Below, piece by piece: positions 16,748-25,089 of a DNA stretch of 64,000 bases. Positions within the stretch are counted from its first letter, which is position 1. Every line of letters starts with the position of its first letter. The notes beneath the pieces are model-generated. The model saw only the letters and a program-made list of their open reading frames with translations. It made no database searches and had not been told where the DNA came from. Source of the stretch: Sandaracinus amylolyticus (GTDB lineage: Bacteria > Myxococcota_A > Polyangia > Polyangiales > Sandaracinaceae); contig NZ_CP070225.1 of assembly GCF_021631985.1 (NCBI RefSeq), positions 5,518,001-5,582,000 of the forward strand, read 5' to 3'. The position numbers and the translations under genes were made by a program.

Positions 16748-16858
16748 ATGTCGCACGAAGCGAACGGCCGCTCGCGACCGACCAAACCTGACAGAAGGCT
16801 GACATCGGTTGAGGTACACCTTCACTTCGTGGGCGACGGCGCCTGCGGAGGAGACCCG

Positions 16859-17290
16859 ATGACGGACGTGCAGAAGGCGGCAGGGACCAAGAGCTACGTG
16901 GGCGGATGTCACTGCGGCGCGGTGCGCTTCGAGGTGGCGCTCGACCTGAGCCAACCGCTCAGCCGCTGCAACTGCTCGATCTGCGCGAAAGTCGCGCAGA
17001 CCGGGACGAACGTGAAGCCCGCCGCGTTCCGCCTGACGAGCGGCTCGGGCGCGCTGAGCGAGTACCGCTGGGGCGAGGTCGGCGCGCGCTACTTCTGCAA
17101 GCTGTGCGGCATCCACGTCTACGGCGCGGGCCACCTCGAGTACCTCGGCGGCGACTTCGTGTCGGTGAACTGCAACACGCTCGACGACGTCGACCCGAAC
17201 CACGACGTGAAGGTGATCTACTTCGACGGCCGCCACGACAACTGGATGGCGGGCCCGCGCGAGACGCCGTGGCCGATCCACACGCGCTGA
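16859..17290 (+). CDS. GFA/CENP-V domain zinc protein
   Basis: 143 residues. The Mss4-like zinc sites are clear: GGCHCGAVRFEV, CNCSICAK and CKLCGIHVYG supply the cysteines expected for the two zinc positions of glutathione-dependent formaldehyde-activating (GFA) family proteins. Most members have no proven formaldehyde-glutathione activity, so the safe call is the fold. ATG at 16859 is preceded by GGAGGAG at 6-7 bases, which decides the start over an upstream in-frame ATG at 16748. Divergent from the heme oxygenase operon, with a Fur-type site in between. Confidence 0.88.
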   Translation: MTDVQKAAGTKSYVGGCHCGAVRFEVALDLSQPLSRCNCSICAKVAQTGTNVKPAAFRLTSGSGALSEYRWGEVGARYFCKLCGIHVYGAGHLEYLGGDFVSVNCNTLDDVDPNHDVKVIYFDGRHDNWMAGPRETPWPIHTR

Positions 17291-17293
17291 GCG

Positions 17294-17992
17294 TCAGAGG
17301 CAGTGGATGACGAAGCGGTGCGACGAGCACGCGGTGTCGATGTCCGCGTGCTCGTCGTGCGCATTCGGCCCGAGGCAGTGCCCGATGGGCTCGTTCCACG
17401 TCGCCCCCGGCGCGAGCTCGGTGTAGCCGCCGCCATACGAGAGCCAGACGTCGATCGCGTAGTCGCGCGAGCGATTGCGCCAGCAGAAGTACGCAGTCTG
17501 CCCGGCAGGAATCGTGATCTCGCGCGGCGAGACCGACATCACGCAGGTATTCGAGACGTCGATGTCGACGCAATACCGCATCTCGGCGGGAGTGCCGGAA
17601 TCGGGAGGGCCCGAGTCGACGATTGCGCCTGCGTCGACGATCGCCGCACCGGAGTCGGCGGCGCCACCAGAGTCGGTCGCAGCACCGGAGTCGACTGCGA
17701 CGCTCGAGTCGATGAGCGCGCCACCATCGAGGACGACGCCCGAGTCGAACGCGCCAGCATCGAGCGCTCCGGAGTCCGTCGCTGCGTCCACGCTCGCGTC
17801 ACCCGACCAGACGCCCCCGTCGCGCGGTGGGTCGCAGAGCCACTCCATCTCGCGCTCTCCGTCCCAGCACACATAGCGATCGACCATGAGCTCGCCGCGC
17901 AAGCAGCGTCGTCCGAGCTCCGCGCAGTCCGCTTCGCGCTCGTTGCACGCGCCGACCACGAGCAGCGCGAAGATCGCGACCACGTCGCGCAT
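17294..17992 (-). CDS. Lipoprotein with Asp/Ser/Gly linker and beta C-domain
   Basis: 232 residues from ATG at 17992 (an ATG at 18019 would add nine). Lipobox VGAC at residue 15. A low-complexity linker of repeated DSGA/VDSG units spans about residues 60-135, a spacer typical of this genome's lipoproteins. The C-terminal domain (about 140-232) has five cysteines and a beta pattern (RYCVDIDVSNTCVMSVSP, then FCWRNRSRDYAIDVWLSY). It ends three bases from the convergent GFA gene stop. A cupredoxin-like fold is possible from the strand pattern, but no copper site is certain. Function unknown. Confidence 0.7.
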   Translation of the reverse strand: MRDVVAIFALLVVGACNEREADCAELGRRCLRGELMVDRYVCWDGEREMEWLCDPPRDGGVWSGDASVDAATDSGALDAGAFDSGVVLDGGALIDSSVAVDSGAATDSGGAADSGAAIVDAGAIVDSGPPDSGTPAEMRYCVDIDVSNTCVMSVSPREITIPAGQTAYFCWRNRSRDYAIDVWLSYGGGYTELAPGATWNEPIGHCLGPNAHDEHADIDTACSSHRFVIHCL

Positions 17993-18396
17993 CGGGTTTC
18001 TGCGAACCGGCACGGTCATAGGCGGCGCCGACACGAGTATCACGCCACTCGGGGCGAGTGCGAAGCAGAGCCCGACCGATCGGGGCGAGTGCGCAGCAGA
18101 GCCCGAACCGCGAGCGCCTGGGCCGCGGCGAAGCGCGGACCAGCCGCGAGCCACTCCACCCTCACCCCTCGAGCCGGCAGAACCGCGGTACCGGGCGTGG
18201 GGTGGTGGGTCCGACGCCCTCGTGCGACGGGGGCTCGCAGACGTCGACCACAGACTGATCGCAGCATCGAGGCAGAGCGCGAAGCGCGCGCCGCGATGCG
18301 CCCACCGCTGCCCAACGCTCTCACCCTCTCGTCCAGCAGCCCGCGAGCACCCAGGGTGGCGGACCCACCACCCCGCGCCTCTCGCCGAAGCGCTGC
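17993..18396. repeat. 404-base gene-free stretch with short repeats
   Basis: No gene is credible here. Two near-identical 27-base direct copies lie at 18049-18075 and 18080-18106 (31-base step, one mismatch in most of their length). A 15-base inverted repeat, GGGGTGGTGGGTCCG at 18199-18213 and its exact complement at 18360-18374, brackets 146 bases. The rest is G+C-rich and unremarkable. The inverted pair could be the ends of a small non-autonomous element or a long cruciform; no target-site duplication is obvious. Confidence 0.5.
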
Positions 18397-19515
18397 CTAG
18401 AAGCTGAACCGCCGGATCGACACGTTCATCAGCAGCCCGATCCCCACCATGCTGACGAGCACGCTCGACCCGCCATAGGAGAACAGCGGCAGCGTGATCC
18501 CGACCACCGGCAAGAGCCCGCACACCATCCCGAGGTTGATCACGGTGTGCCAGAAGAAGAACGCGCTGACGCCGACCGCGATGACCGCGCCGAAGCGATC
18601 CTTCGCGGTGCTCGCGACCTTCAGGCCCCAGAGGATCAGGAACACGTAGAGACCGAAGAGCAGCATCACGCCGAGGAAGCCGTGCTCCTCGGCCCACACC
18701 GAGAACGGGAAGTCGGAGTGCTGATCGGGCAGGAAGTGGTGCTGGTTCTGGGTGCCCTGCATGAAGCCCTTGCCCCAGAAGCCACCGCTGCCGATCGCGA
18801 CCATCGACTGATAGGTGTGCCAGCCGTCGCCCAGGATGTCGGGGTTCTCTCCGAACATCATGTCGAAGTACGAGAGGAAGCGACCGCGCTGGTACTCCTC
18901 GAGGCCCACGAGCCAGATGACCGGCGCGCTCAGCACGAACGCCATCACGAGCGTGAAGAGCGAACGCAGCTTCAGGTTCGTGAGCATCATGATGCTCGTG
19001 AAGATGAACGCGCACATGAGCGCGGTGCCGAGATCGGGCTGACGCAGGATCAGCAGCATCGGCACCCCGAGGATGATCCCGGGGATCACGAGATCCTTGA
19101 GCGTGCGTCCTTCGGTCTTCGGATCGTTGTGCAGGTACTTCGCGAGCGCGACGATGAGGAACATCTTCATCAGCTCGCTCGGCTGGAGCGAGAACGCGCC
19201 GATGCGGATCCATCGTTGCGAGCCGCGCACCTCTGGCGCGAGCAGGAAGACGAGGATCAGCAGCACGATCCCCGCGCCGTACGCGAACCATGCGAAGCGC
19301 TCGAAGTGCCGGTAGTCGATCGCGACGATCAGCACCGCCACGCCGGCGCCCAGCGTGAGCCAGTAGATCTGCTGGATGTAGAGCTCGGAGAGCGCCGCGC
19401 GCGCCGCGCTGGTCGCGGAGTAGAGGTTCGTGACGCCGATCACCGACAACGCGGCGACCGCCACGAAGAGCGGCCAGTCGAACTGATCGCGAAACCCCTT
19501 ACCCAGCGTCGCCAT
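18397..19515 (-). CDS. rodA: Rod-shape SEDS glycosyltransferase RodA
   Basis: Integral inner-membrane peptidoglycan polymerase of the elongasome. 372 residues, about ten TM helices, with SEDS family landmarks: GSQRWI, PSELMKMF, LRQPDLGTAL (polymerase Asp region), GGFWGKGFMQGTQ, LPDQHSDFPFSVWAEEHGFLG, and the closing LPLFSYGGSSVL. Length and motifs fit RodA rather than FtsW, and the adjoining gene is its cognate PBP2, three bases upstream. Last gene of the mreC-mreD-mrdA-rodA cluster. Confidence 0.95.
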   Translation of the reverse strand: MATLGKGFRDQFDWPLFVAVAALSVIGVTNLYSATSAARAALSELYIQQIYWLTLGAGVAVLIVAIDYRHFERFAWFAYGAGIVLLILVFLLAPEVRGSQRWIRIGAFSLQPSELMKMFLIVALAKYLHNDPKTEGRTLKDLVIPGIILGVPMLLILRQPDLGTALMCAFIFTSIMMLTNLKLRSLFTLVMAFVLSAPVIWLVGLEEYQRGRFLSYFDMMFGENPDILGDGWHTYQSMVAIGSGGFWGKGFMQGTQNQHHFLPDQHSDFPFSVWAEEHGFLGVMLLFGLYVFLILWGLKVASTAKDRFGAVIAVGVSAFFFWHTVINLGMVCGLLPVVGITLPLFSYGGSSVLVSMVGIGLLMNVSIRRFSF

Positions 19516-19518
19516 GAA

Positions 19519-21408
19519 TCAACGTGCTCCGACCGCGGGCACGCCCACGCTCGCGGTGACGGTCTGCTCTCGACCGCCGAGGTACTCCTGGAGGATGCGG
19601 ATCGCGATCGGCGCGGCCTGTCGACCGCCCGCGCCGCCGTGCTCGACGAGCACCACGATCGCGACCTCCGGGTGATCCGCCGGCGCGAACCCCGCGAACC
19701 ACGCGTGCGGTCGGTTGAGGTACCACGCGCGATCGGGATCGATGTCGTGGCGCGCCCGCTCGCTGACCTGCGCGGTGCCGGTCTTGCCCGCGACGATCAC
19801 ACCGCCGTCGATGCGCGCGTCGTACGCGGTGCCGCCCTGATCGTTGACCGCGCCGTAGAGCGAGTCGACGACGTACTCGAGGTGATCGCGATCGACGTGC
19901 ACGCGACGGCGCACGCGCGGCTGGAACTCCTCGACGATCGATCCGTCCGGTGAGCTCACGGTCTCGACGAGCTGCGGCACGTAGAGCGTGCCGCCGTTCG
20001 CGATCGCCGCGTACGACATCGCGAGCTGCAGCAGCGTCACGCGGGTGTCGCCCTGACCGATCGCGGTGTTCAGCGCGTAGCCGGCGCGCCAGTGCTGATC
20101 GCCGCGCTCGTACCACTCGCGCGTCGGGATGAAGCCCGACGCCTCGGTGTTGATGCCGACGCCGCTGCGGCGACCGAGCCCGAAGTCCTGCGCGACCCGC
20201 GCGAGGCGATCGAGGCCGACCTGCTGCGCGAGCACGTAGAAGTAGACGTTGCACGAGTGGACCATCGCCTCGCGCATGTCCATCTCGCCGTGCTGCGCGG
20301 TGCAGCGGAAGCGCGTGCGGCCGAGGGTGTACGCGCCGAAGCACTCGACACGCGCGGCGGGATCGACGAGCTGATCCTGGAGCGCGGCGATCGCGGTGAT
20401 CGGCTTGAACGTCGAGCCCGGGAAGTAGCTCTCGTAGATCGTGCGATCGATGAGCGGGCGGAACGATCGCGGGTCGCGCATCTCGGCGTAGCGATCGCGG
20501 CTCATGCCGCTCGTGAGCTCGTTGAGGTCGTAGCTCGGCTTGCTGAAGAGCGCGCGCACGGCGCCGGTGTTCACGTCGACGACGACGACGGCACCGCTCG
20601 GATGGCCACGGAACGCGCGCTCCGCGATGCGCATCAGATCCATGTCGAGCGTGAGCGTCATGTCGCGCCCGGGCACCGGATCCACGCGCGTCGGGCGTCC
20701 GTCCTCGATGGCGACGCCCTCCATGATGCGACCGCGCGCATCGACGGGGACGCGGCGATAGCCGCGACGGCCGCGCAGGAAGCTCTCCCACGCGCGCTCG
20801 ACGCCGCTTCGTCCGATGCGATCGCCGAGGCGATATCCGGCGGGGCGCAGCTCGTCGAGCTCCTCGGCGGTGAGCTCGTTGAGATAGCCGATCGCGTGCG
20901 CGCCGAGGTGCTCGTAGGGGTACGTGCGGAGCGGCGAGACCACGACGTCGATCGCGGGGAGATCGAGCTCGTGGGTCTCGAGCGACGCGAGCTGATCGCG
21001 GCGCACGTCGGTGAAGAAGCGGATCTGGTGCGCGAGCCGGTGCTCGGGGACGTTCGCGAGGCGGCGCTCGAACTCGGCGCGCTCCTCCGCGGTGAGCCCC
21101 ATGAGCTCGACGATGCGCTCGACGTCGCCCTCGCGGAGCAGTCGCGGCGTGACGTAGACGTCGTACGCCGGGCGGTTGGTGACGACGATGCGCCCGGTGC
21201 GATCGCGGATCACGCCGCGCGTGGCGGGCAGCGTGAGCGTCTTGGTGATGTTCTCGCGCGCGATCGCGCCGTAGTGATCGTGCTCGACGACCTGCAGCTG
21301 GAACGCGCGGCCGAGCAGGAACGTGAACGCGCAGATGACGAAGAGCGCCATCCACTTGTAGCGCTTGCGGAACTCGCCGACCTCGCGACGTACGCTGAGG
21401 AGGTTCAT
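19519..21408 (-). CDS. mrdA: Penicillin-binding protein 2 (elongation transpeptidase)
   Basis: 629 residues. One N-terminal TM helix (about 20-40), a dimerisation/pedestal domain with RGVIRDRTGRIV, and a class B transpeptidase domain. Active-site motifs: STFK with nucleophile Ser near residue 332, SCN in MVHSCNVYFYV, and KTGTAQ. The enzyme cross-links peptidoglycan made by RodA during side-wall growth. Its start overlaps the mreD stop (ATGA at 21405-21408), and rodA begins three bases after its stop, so the cluster is one operon. Confidence 0.95.
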   Translation of the reverse strand: MNLLSVRREVGEFRKRYKWMALFVICAFTFLLGRAFQLQVVEHDHYGAIARENITKTLTLPATRGVIRDRTGRIVVTNRPAYDVYVTPRLLREGDVERIVELMGLTAEERAEFERRLANVPEHRLAHQIRFFTDVRRDQLASLETHELDLPAIDVVVSPLRTYPYEHLGAHAIGYLNELTAEELDELRPAGYRLGDRIGRSGVERAWESFLRGRRGYRRVPVDARGRIMEGVAIEDGRPTRVDPVPGRDMTLTLDMDLMRIAERAFRGHPSGAVVVVDVNTGAVRALFSKPSYDLNELTSGMSRDRYAEMRDPRSFRPLIDRTIYESYFPGSTFKPITAIAALQDQLVDPAARVECFGAYTLGRTRFRCTAQHGEMDMREAMVHSCNVYFYVLAQQVGLDRLARVAQDFGLGRRSGVGINTEASGFIPTREWYERGDQHWRAGYALNTAIGQGDTRVTLLQLAMSYAAIANGGTLYVPQLVETVSSPDGSIVEEFQPRVRRRVHVDRDHLEYVVDSLYGAVNDQGGTAYDARIDGGVIVAGKTGTAQVSERARHDIDPDRAWYLNRPHAWFAGFAPADHPEVAIVVLVEHGGAGGRQAAPIAIRILQEYLGGREQTVTASVGVPAVGAR

Positions 21409-22028
21409 TCGGCGGGCGCTCCTTCTGCGGCGTCGCGGCGGCGGGTCTCGAGCGCGTCGAGGCGGCGCATCGTCGCGAAGATCGCGGGCGCGACCACCGC
21501 GGTCGCGAGCGCCGATCCGAGCATCGTCGTGACCGTGCCGACGACACTGCCGACGCGCGGCGCGTCGTCGCCGGCGCGCGACGTGAAGAGCGCGACGAGA
21601 TCACCGGCGAGGCCGCTCGCGGGCATCTCGAGCGGGAACGGATCGGGCGGAGAGAAAATGGCACGCAGTGCCAGGATCGTTCCGCCCGCGAGGATCGACG
21701 CGACGAACACCAGCGCGATCTGGAAGAGCGAGCCGCGCAGGAAGAGCCGGATGCCGGCGCCGCGCGCGACCATGAACGTCGCGACGAGGACGAACGTCGA
21801 GAGCCCGAGCGGCGAGCCGCAGAACGCGTCGAGCAGGTAGCCGAGGATGAACGAGAGCGCGGCGCCGCGGAGCAGACCGACGTCGGGCTGTACGCCGAGG
21901 AAGATCACCATCGGCAGCACGAGGTTCGGCGTGAACGGATGCAGCGACACGCGCGCCGCGAGCGAGGCCTGCAGCACGAGCAGGAGGAACCCGAACGCGA
22001 GGATCGCTCCGTTGGCGAAGAAGCGCAT
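21405..22028 (-). CDS. mreD: Rod shape-determining protein MreD
   Basis: 207 residues with five or six hydrophobic segments (first at 5-27), a charged C-terminal tail, and the small polar turn motifs GYLLDAFCGSPLGLS typical of MreD. Inner-membrane component linking MreC to the synthases. Identification leans on position between mreC (12 bases upstream) and mrdA (4-base overlap), as MreD is poorly conserved. Confidence 0.88.
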   Translation of the reverse strand: MRFFANGAILAFGFLLLVLQASLAARVSLHPFTPNLVLPMVIFLGVQPDVGLLRGAALSFILGYLLDAFCGSPLGLSTFVLVATFMVARGAGIRLFLRGSLFQIALVFVASILAGGTILALRAIFSPPDPFPLEMPASGLAGDLVALFTSRAGDDAPRVGSVVGTVTTMLGSALATAVVAPAIFATMRRLDALETRRRDAAEGAPAE

Positions 22029-22040
22029 CGCCTCGTGTCC

Positions 22041-22940
22041 TCAGAGCTCCGCCGAGCGGGCGCGCGCATCGCCCTCGTCCTCGCCCTGCGCGGGCGCGAG
22101 GCTCTGCTCGCGCGAGCCCTCGGTCAGCACGAGCACTTCCTCGAGGCTCGAGAAGTCGACGGCCGGCGTGACCTCGACCTCCTGCCAGAGCCCGAACTCC
22201 TGGCGCACGATGCGCGTCACGCGACCGACGAGGATCGACGCCGGGAAGCGCTGACCGAGGCCGCTCGTGTGCACGAGATCGCCGACGCGCACCGCGTCCT
22301 CGCGGCCGAGGTACTGGATGCGCGCCATGTAGCGCTCGCTCTCGCCGGTGCCGCGGAGCATGCCGCGCGCGCCGGTGCGCTGGACCGTCACGTCGACCGC
22401 GCTCGTGCGATCGACGACGAGCAGCACGTCGCAGTAGCGACCGAACGTGCGGCGCACCTGGCCCACGAGGCCCTGCGCGGCGACGACTGGCATGCCGGGC
22501 CGCACGTGATCCCGCTCGCCGCGATCGATCTCGATGCGCGTGACGCGGAAGAAGGGCGAGACGTCCTTGCCGATCACCTGCGCGGCGAGCACCTCGCCGC
22601 CGAGGCGCTCGCGCAGCTGGAGCAGCGAGCGGAGGCGACGGTTCTCGATGCCCTGCGACGCGAGGCGATGTCGCTCTTCCTCGAGGCGCGCGACCTGGGC
22701 GCGGAGGCGGTCGTTCTCCTCGCGGACCTCGACGAGATAGACGTAGTCCTCGAAGACCTCGGAGGTCCATCGGGCGGCGGTCGCCGCGACCGACTGGAAG
22801 TTCGAAGTGAGCCCGAGGATCCACTCGTCGACGGAATTGATGCGCGCGGGATCGCGCAGGTGCGCGCTGAGGACGAAGAACGGGAGCGCCAGCAGCACGA
22901 AGCTGATGATCCCGTCGCGCACGCGCTTGATCTGGTTCAC
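22041..22940 (-). CDS. mreC: Cell shape-determining protein MreC
   Basis: 299 residues from GTG at 22940. N-terminal TM helix (about 11-28), a coiled coil (about 75-100: EENDRLRAQVARLEEERHRL), then the periplasmic beta-domain with VIGKDVSPFFRVTRIEIDRG and GMPVVAAQGLVGQV, both diagnostic for MreC. Bridges cytoplasmic MreB filaments to PBP2. First gene of the elongation cluster; a separate mreB lies about 17 kb away. Confidence 0.93.
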   Translation of the reverse strand: MNQIKRVRDGIISFVLLALPFFVLSAHLRDPARINSVDEWILGLTSNFQSVAATAARWTSEVFEDYVYLVEVREENDRLRAQVARLEEERHRLASQGIENRRLRSLLQLRERLGGEVLAAQVIGKDVSPFFRVTRIEIDRGERDHVRPGMPVVAAQGLVGQVRRTFGRYCDVLLVVDRTSAVDVTVQRTGARGMLRGTGESERYMARIQYLGREDAVRVGDLVHTSGLGQRFPASILVGRVTRIVRQEFGLWQEVEVTPAVDFSSLEEVLVLTEGSREQSLAPAQGEDEGDARARSAEL

Positions 22941-23069
22941 GGCACCGTCTCGCCAGGGCCTGCCCCCGAGCGGGGCCGGAGCGACCGGACGGTGTAACCG
23001 ACGGGCGGGGGGGGCGCCAATCCCGCAGGACGAGGCGCCAAGAGGGTCGCCGTGCGTGCCGTCACGCGA

Positions 23070-24926
23070 TCAGATGGGAATCACGCGGAGATCGAGGCCC
23101 GCGGGGTAGGCGTAGGAGGTGTAGAGGCCCAGACCGTACGCCATCACGCCCACCGGCGTGGCCGCGCGCACCTCGTGCGTGCCGCCGGACACCGGCACGG
23201 TCGCGATCTCGCGATCACCGACGGTCGTCCACGTCGCTTCGATGGTGCGGCCGTCGAGCGTGATCGGCTCGTCGGGCTCGCGCGAGATCACGAGATACGA
23301 CTGGCCGTTCACGACCGGCGTGTACGACGACGGCGTGATGAAGACGTAGTCGCGCCGGAACTGCTCGGTCGGCACGAGGTGCGTCATCGACGGGTCGCCG
23401 CGCTCGAGCGGCGGGTCGGTGATGTTCTGGCCGACCGAGAGCTGCACGACCTGGATCGGACGGCTCGCGGTGATCGACACCGGGTGATCGAACGTCACCT
23501 CGATCCACTCGCCGGCGTCGAGCGACGCATCGTCGAGGTGCACGTCGGGCGTGATCGCCACGTCGGTGCCGTCGTGCGCGGCGATGATGCGCAGCGTGTT
23601 CGGCACGTCGGTGTCGGGATCGCGCATCGGCATCGTCTGGTAGCTGCGGCCCCAGGTCTCGACCGGCGCGAGCGTCGTCTCGAGGTGATCGCAGGCGCCG
23701 ACGTCGTACGGCACGTACGCGCAGACGTGGCCGCCGAAGACCGAGATCGGGCGATCGCTCGTCACGCGCGAGCCGGTGAGGTCGTACTCGTCCTCGCGGC
23801 ACGCGCCCGCGACGATCTCGGGCTCGGGGCTGTAGTCGTGGAACACCGGGCGCTCGGGGCCGCACTCGGGCGGCACCGCGGCCGCGACCTGCGCGACCTC
23901 GCCGCGCGCGAGCGTGAAGCGGATCGTCCCGCCGCGCGCGGTGGCGGGCCAGCGACCGCCGGAGTCGGCGGCGACGTGCGCACCGACGACGATCTCGACG
24001 TTCGTCGGCTCGCTCGAGGTGCCGACGATCGCGACGTAGCCGGGGGTGCGGTAGTAGACGCGATCGCCGTCGAAGGTGGTGCCGACCGTCGAGATCGGGA
24101 CGTACGACGCAGCGACGTGATCGCGGCCGAGCACGTGCGAGGGCAGCAGCAGCGACGCGTCGTTGCTGAAGGAGTTGCGAGCCAGCCGCGAGTAGTGGAA
24201 CGGGTTGAACTGCGAGACGATCACCGGGCGCGACGAGATCAGCCGGTACGCGCCGTCGGCGGTGGTCACGCTCTCCCAGTCGTTGGGATCGATCGGGAAC
24301 GACACGCCGTCGACCCAGGGCAGCGGGATCTCGGTGAGGCCTCCGGGAGGAACGCGCTCGCGCGCGACGAGGCGCGGGCCGCGCGTGATCGTCACGTCGG
24401 CGGGCGCGGAGCTCGGGTTCGCGACGACCACGCGGAAGTCGAACGCGTCCCGCTCGAGCTCGGTCGTGTTCGCGAGCGGGACCGGCCAGTACTCGCAGCC
24501 GACGTTGGAGCGCACGGCCTCGGCGAGACCGCACGCGTCGTCGCAGAGACCCGAGCCGCCGCACGCGACGCCCCACTCGGAGCAGTCGCGCACCGGCAGC
24601 CATCGATGGTCTTCGTCGCAGCGGAGCGAGACGTCGCCGTCGCAGCGGAACGAGCCGGGGATGCACTCGATGCAGCCCGTCGCGGGATCGCAGCCGCCTT
24701 CGCAGAGCTCTTCGTCGGTGCGCGAGTGGCCGTCGGCGCCGCAGACGTAGTGCACGTAGCCGAAGCAGCCGGGCGCATCGGGCTCGCAGGTGAAGCCTGC
24801 GTCGATGGGCCCGGTGTCGGGCGGCGGAGCATCGGCGCCCGCGTCGCGGCTCGGGAGGAGCGGGCCGTCGTCGACGACGCACGCGGACGTGACGAGCGAG
24901 AGCAGAAGACAAGCGAGACGACGCAT
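23070..24926 (-). CDS. IgGFc-binding-type lipoprotein, cassette copy B
   Basis: 618 residues from ATG at 24926. Lipobox TSAC near residue 16 and a short Asp/Pro linker. A Cys-rich segment (about 45-150, with CDEDHRW, CSEWG and CGGSG) precedes a long beta-rich IgGFc_binding-like domain marked by VVANPSSAPADVTITRG, SQFNPFHYS, SNDASLLLPSHVLGR, and QNITDPPLERGDPSM. In other organisms this domain is found in large mucin-like or adhesive extracellular proteins; IgG binding itself is not implied. Third gene of cassette B, and close paralogue of the gene at 29660. Likely displayed at the cell surface. Confidence 0.82.
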   Translation of the reverse strand: MRRLACLLLSLVTSACVVDDGPLLPSRDAGADAPPPDTGPIDAGFTCEPDAPGCFGYVHYVCGADGHSRTDEELCEGGCDPATGCIECIPGSFRCDGDVSLRCDEDHRWLPVRDCSEWGVACGGSGLCDDACGLAEAVRSNVGCEYWPVPLANTTELERDAFDFRVVVANPSSAPADVTITRGPRLVARERVPPGGLTEIPLPWVDGVSFPIDPNDWESVTTADGAYRLISSRPVIVSQFNPFHYSRLARNSFSNDASLLLPSHVLGRDHVAASYVPISTVGTTFDGDRVYYRTPGYVAIVGTSSEPTNVEIVVGAHVAADSGGRWPATARGGTIRFTLARGEVAQVAAAVPPECGPERPVFHDYSPEPEIVAGACREDEYDLTGSRVTSDRPISVFGGHVCAYVPYDVGACDHLETTLAPVETWGRSYQTMPMRDPDTDVPNTLRIIAAHDGTDVAITPDVHLDDASLDAGEWIEVTFDHPVSITASRPIQVVQLSVGQNITDPPLERGDPSMTHLVPTEQFRRDYVFITPSSYTPVVNGQSYLVISREPDEPITLDGRTIEATWTTVGDREIATVPVSGGTHEVRAATPVGVMAYGLGLYTSYAYPAGLDLRVIPI

Positions 24927-25032
24927 GGGGACCTCTCCTCGAGCTCGATCGAGATGGCGAGGGCGTGCACGAGCCGACGCGGCGCTCGGGTTCACCGGTT
25001 GGCTTCGCGCGCGAGAGCAAGCGGGGCTGGGG

Positions 25033-25083
25033 CCCCGATCCGGCTTTGCCGGTCGGGGGGAGGGGTCTTCCAAGACCCCTCCC
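25033..25083 (-). terminator. Paired hairpins between cassette-B genes
   Basis: Two adjacent stems: CCCCGA..CCGGC-TTT-GCCGG-TCGGGG (25033-25058) and a 12-bp perfect arm pair GGGAGGGGTCTT/AAGACCCCTCCC (25058-25083) with almost no loop. They lie seven bases after the stop of the TolB-like gene and before the IgGFc gene, so may attenuate transcription or protect the mRNA end. No T-run follows on the minus strand, so a full terminator is not certain. Confidence 0.55.
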
Positions 25084-25089
25084 GCAAGC

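Noticed and set aside
16859-17290. Proven formaldehyde-detoxifying enzyme
   Set aside because: Only the zinc fold is visible; most GFA-domain proteins lack shown activity, so only the fold is claimed.
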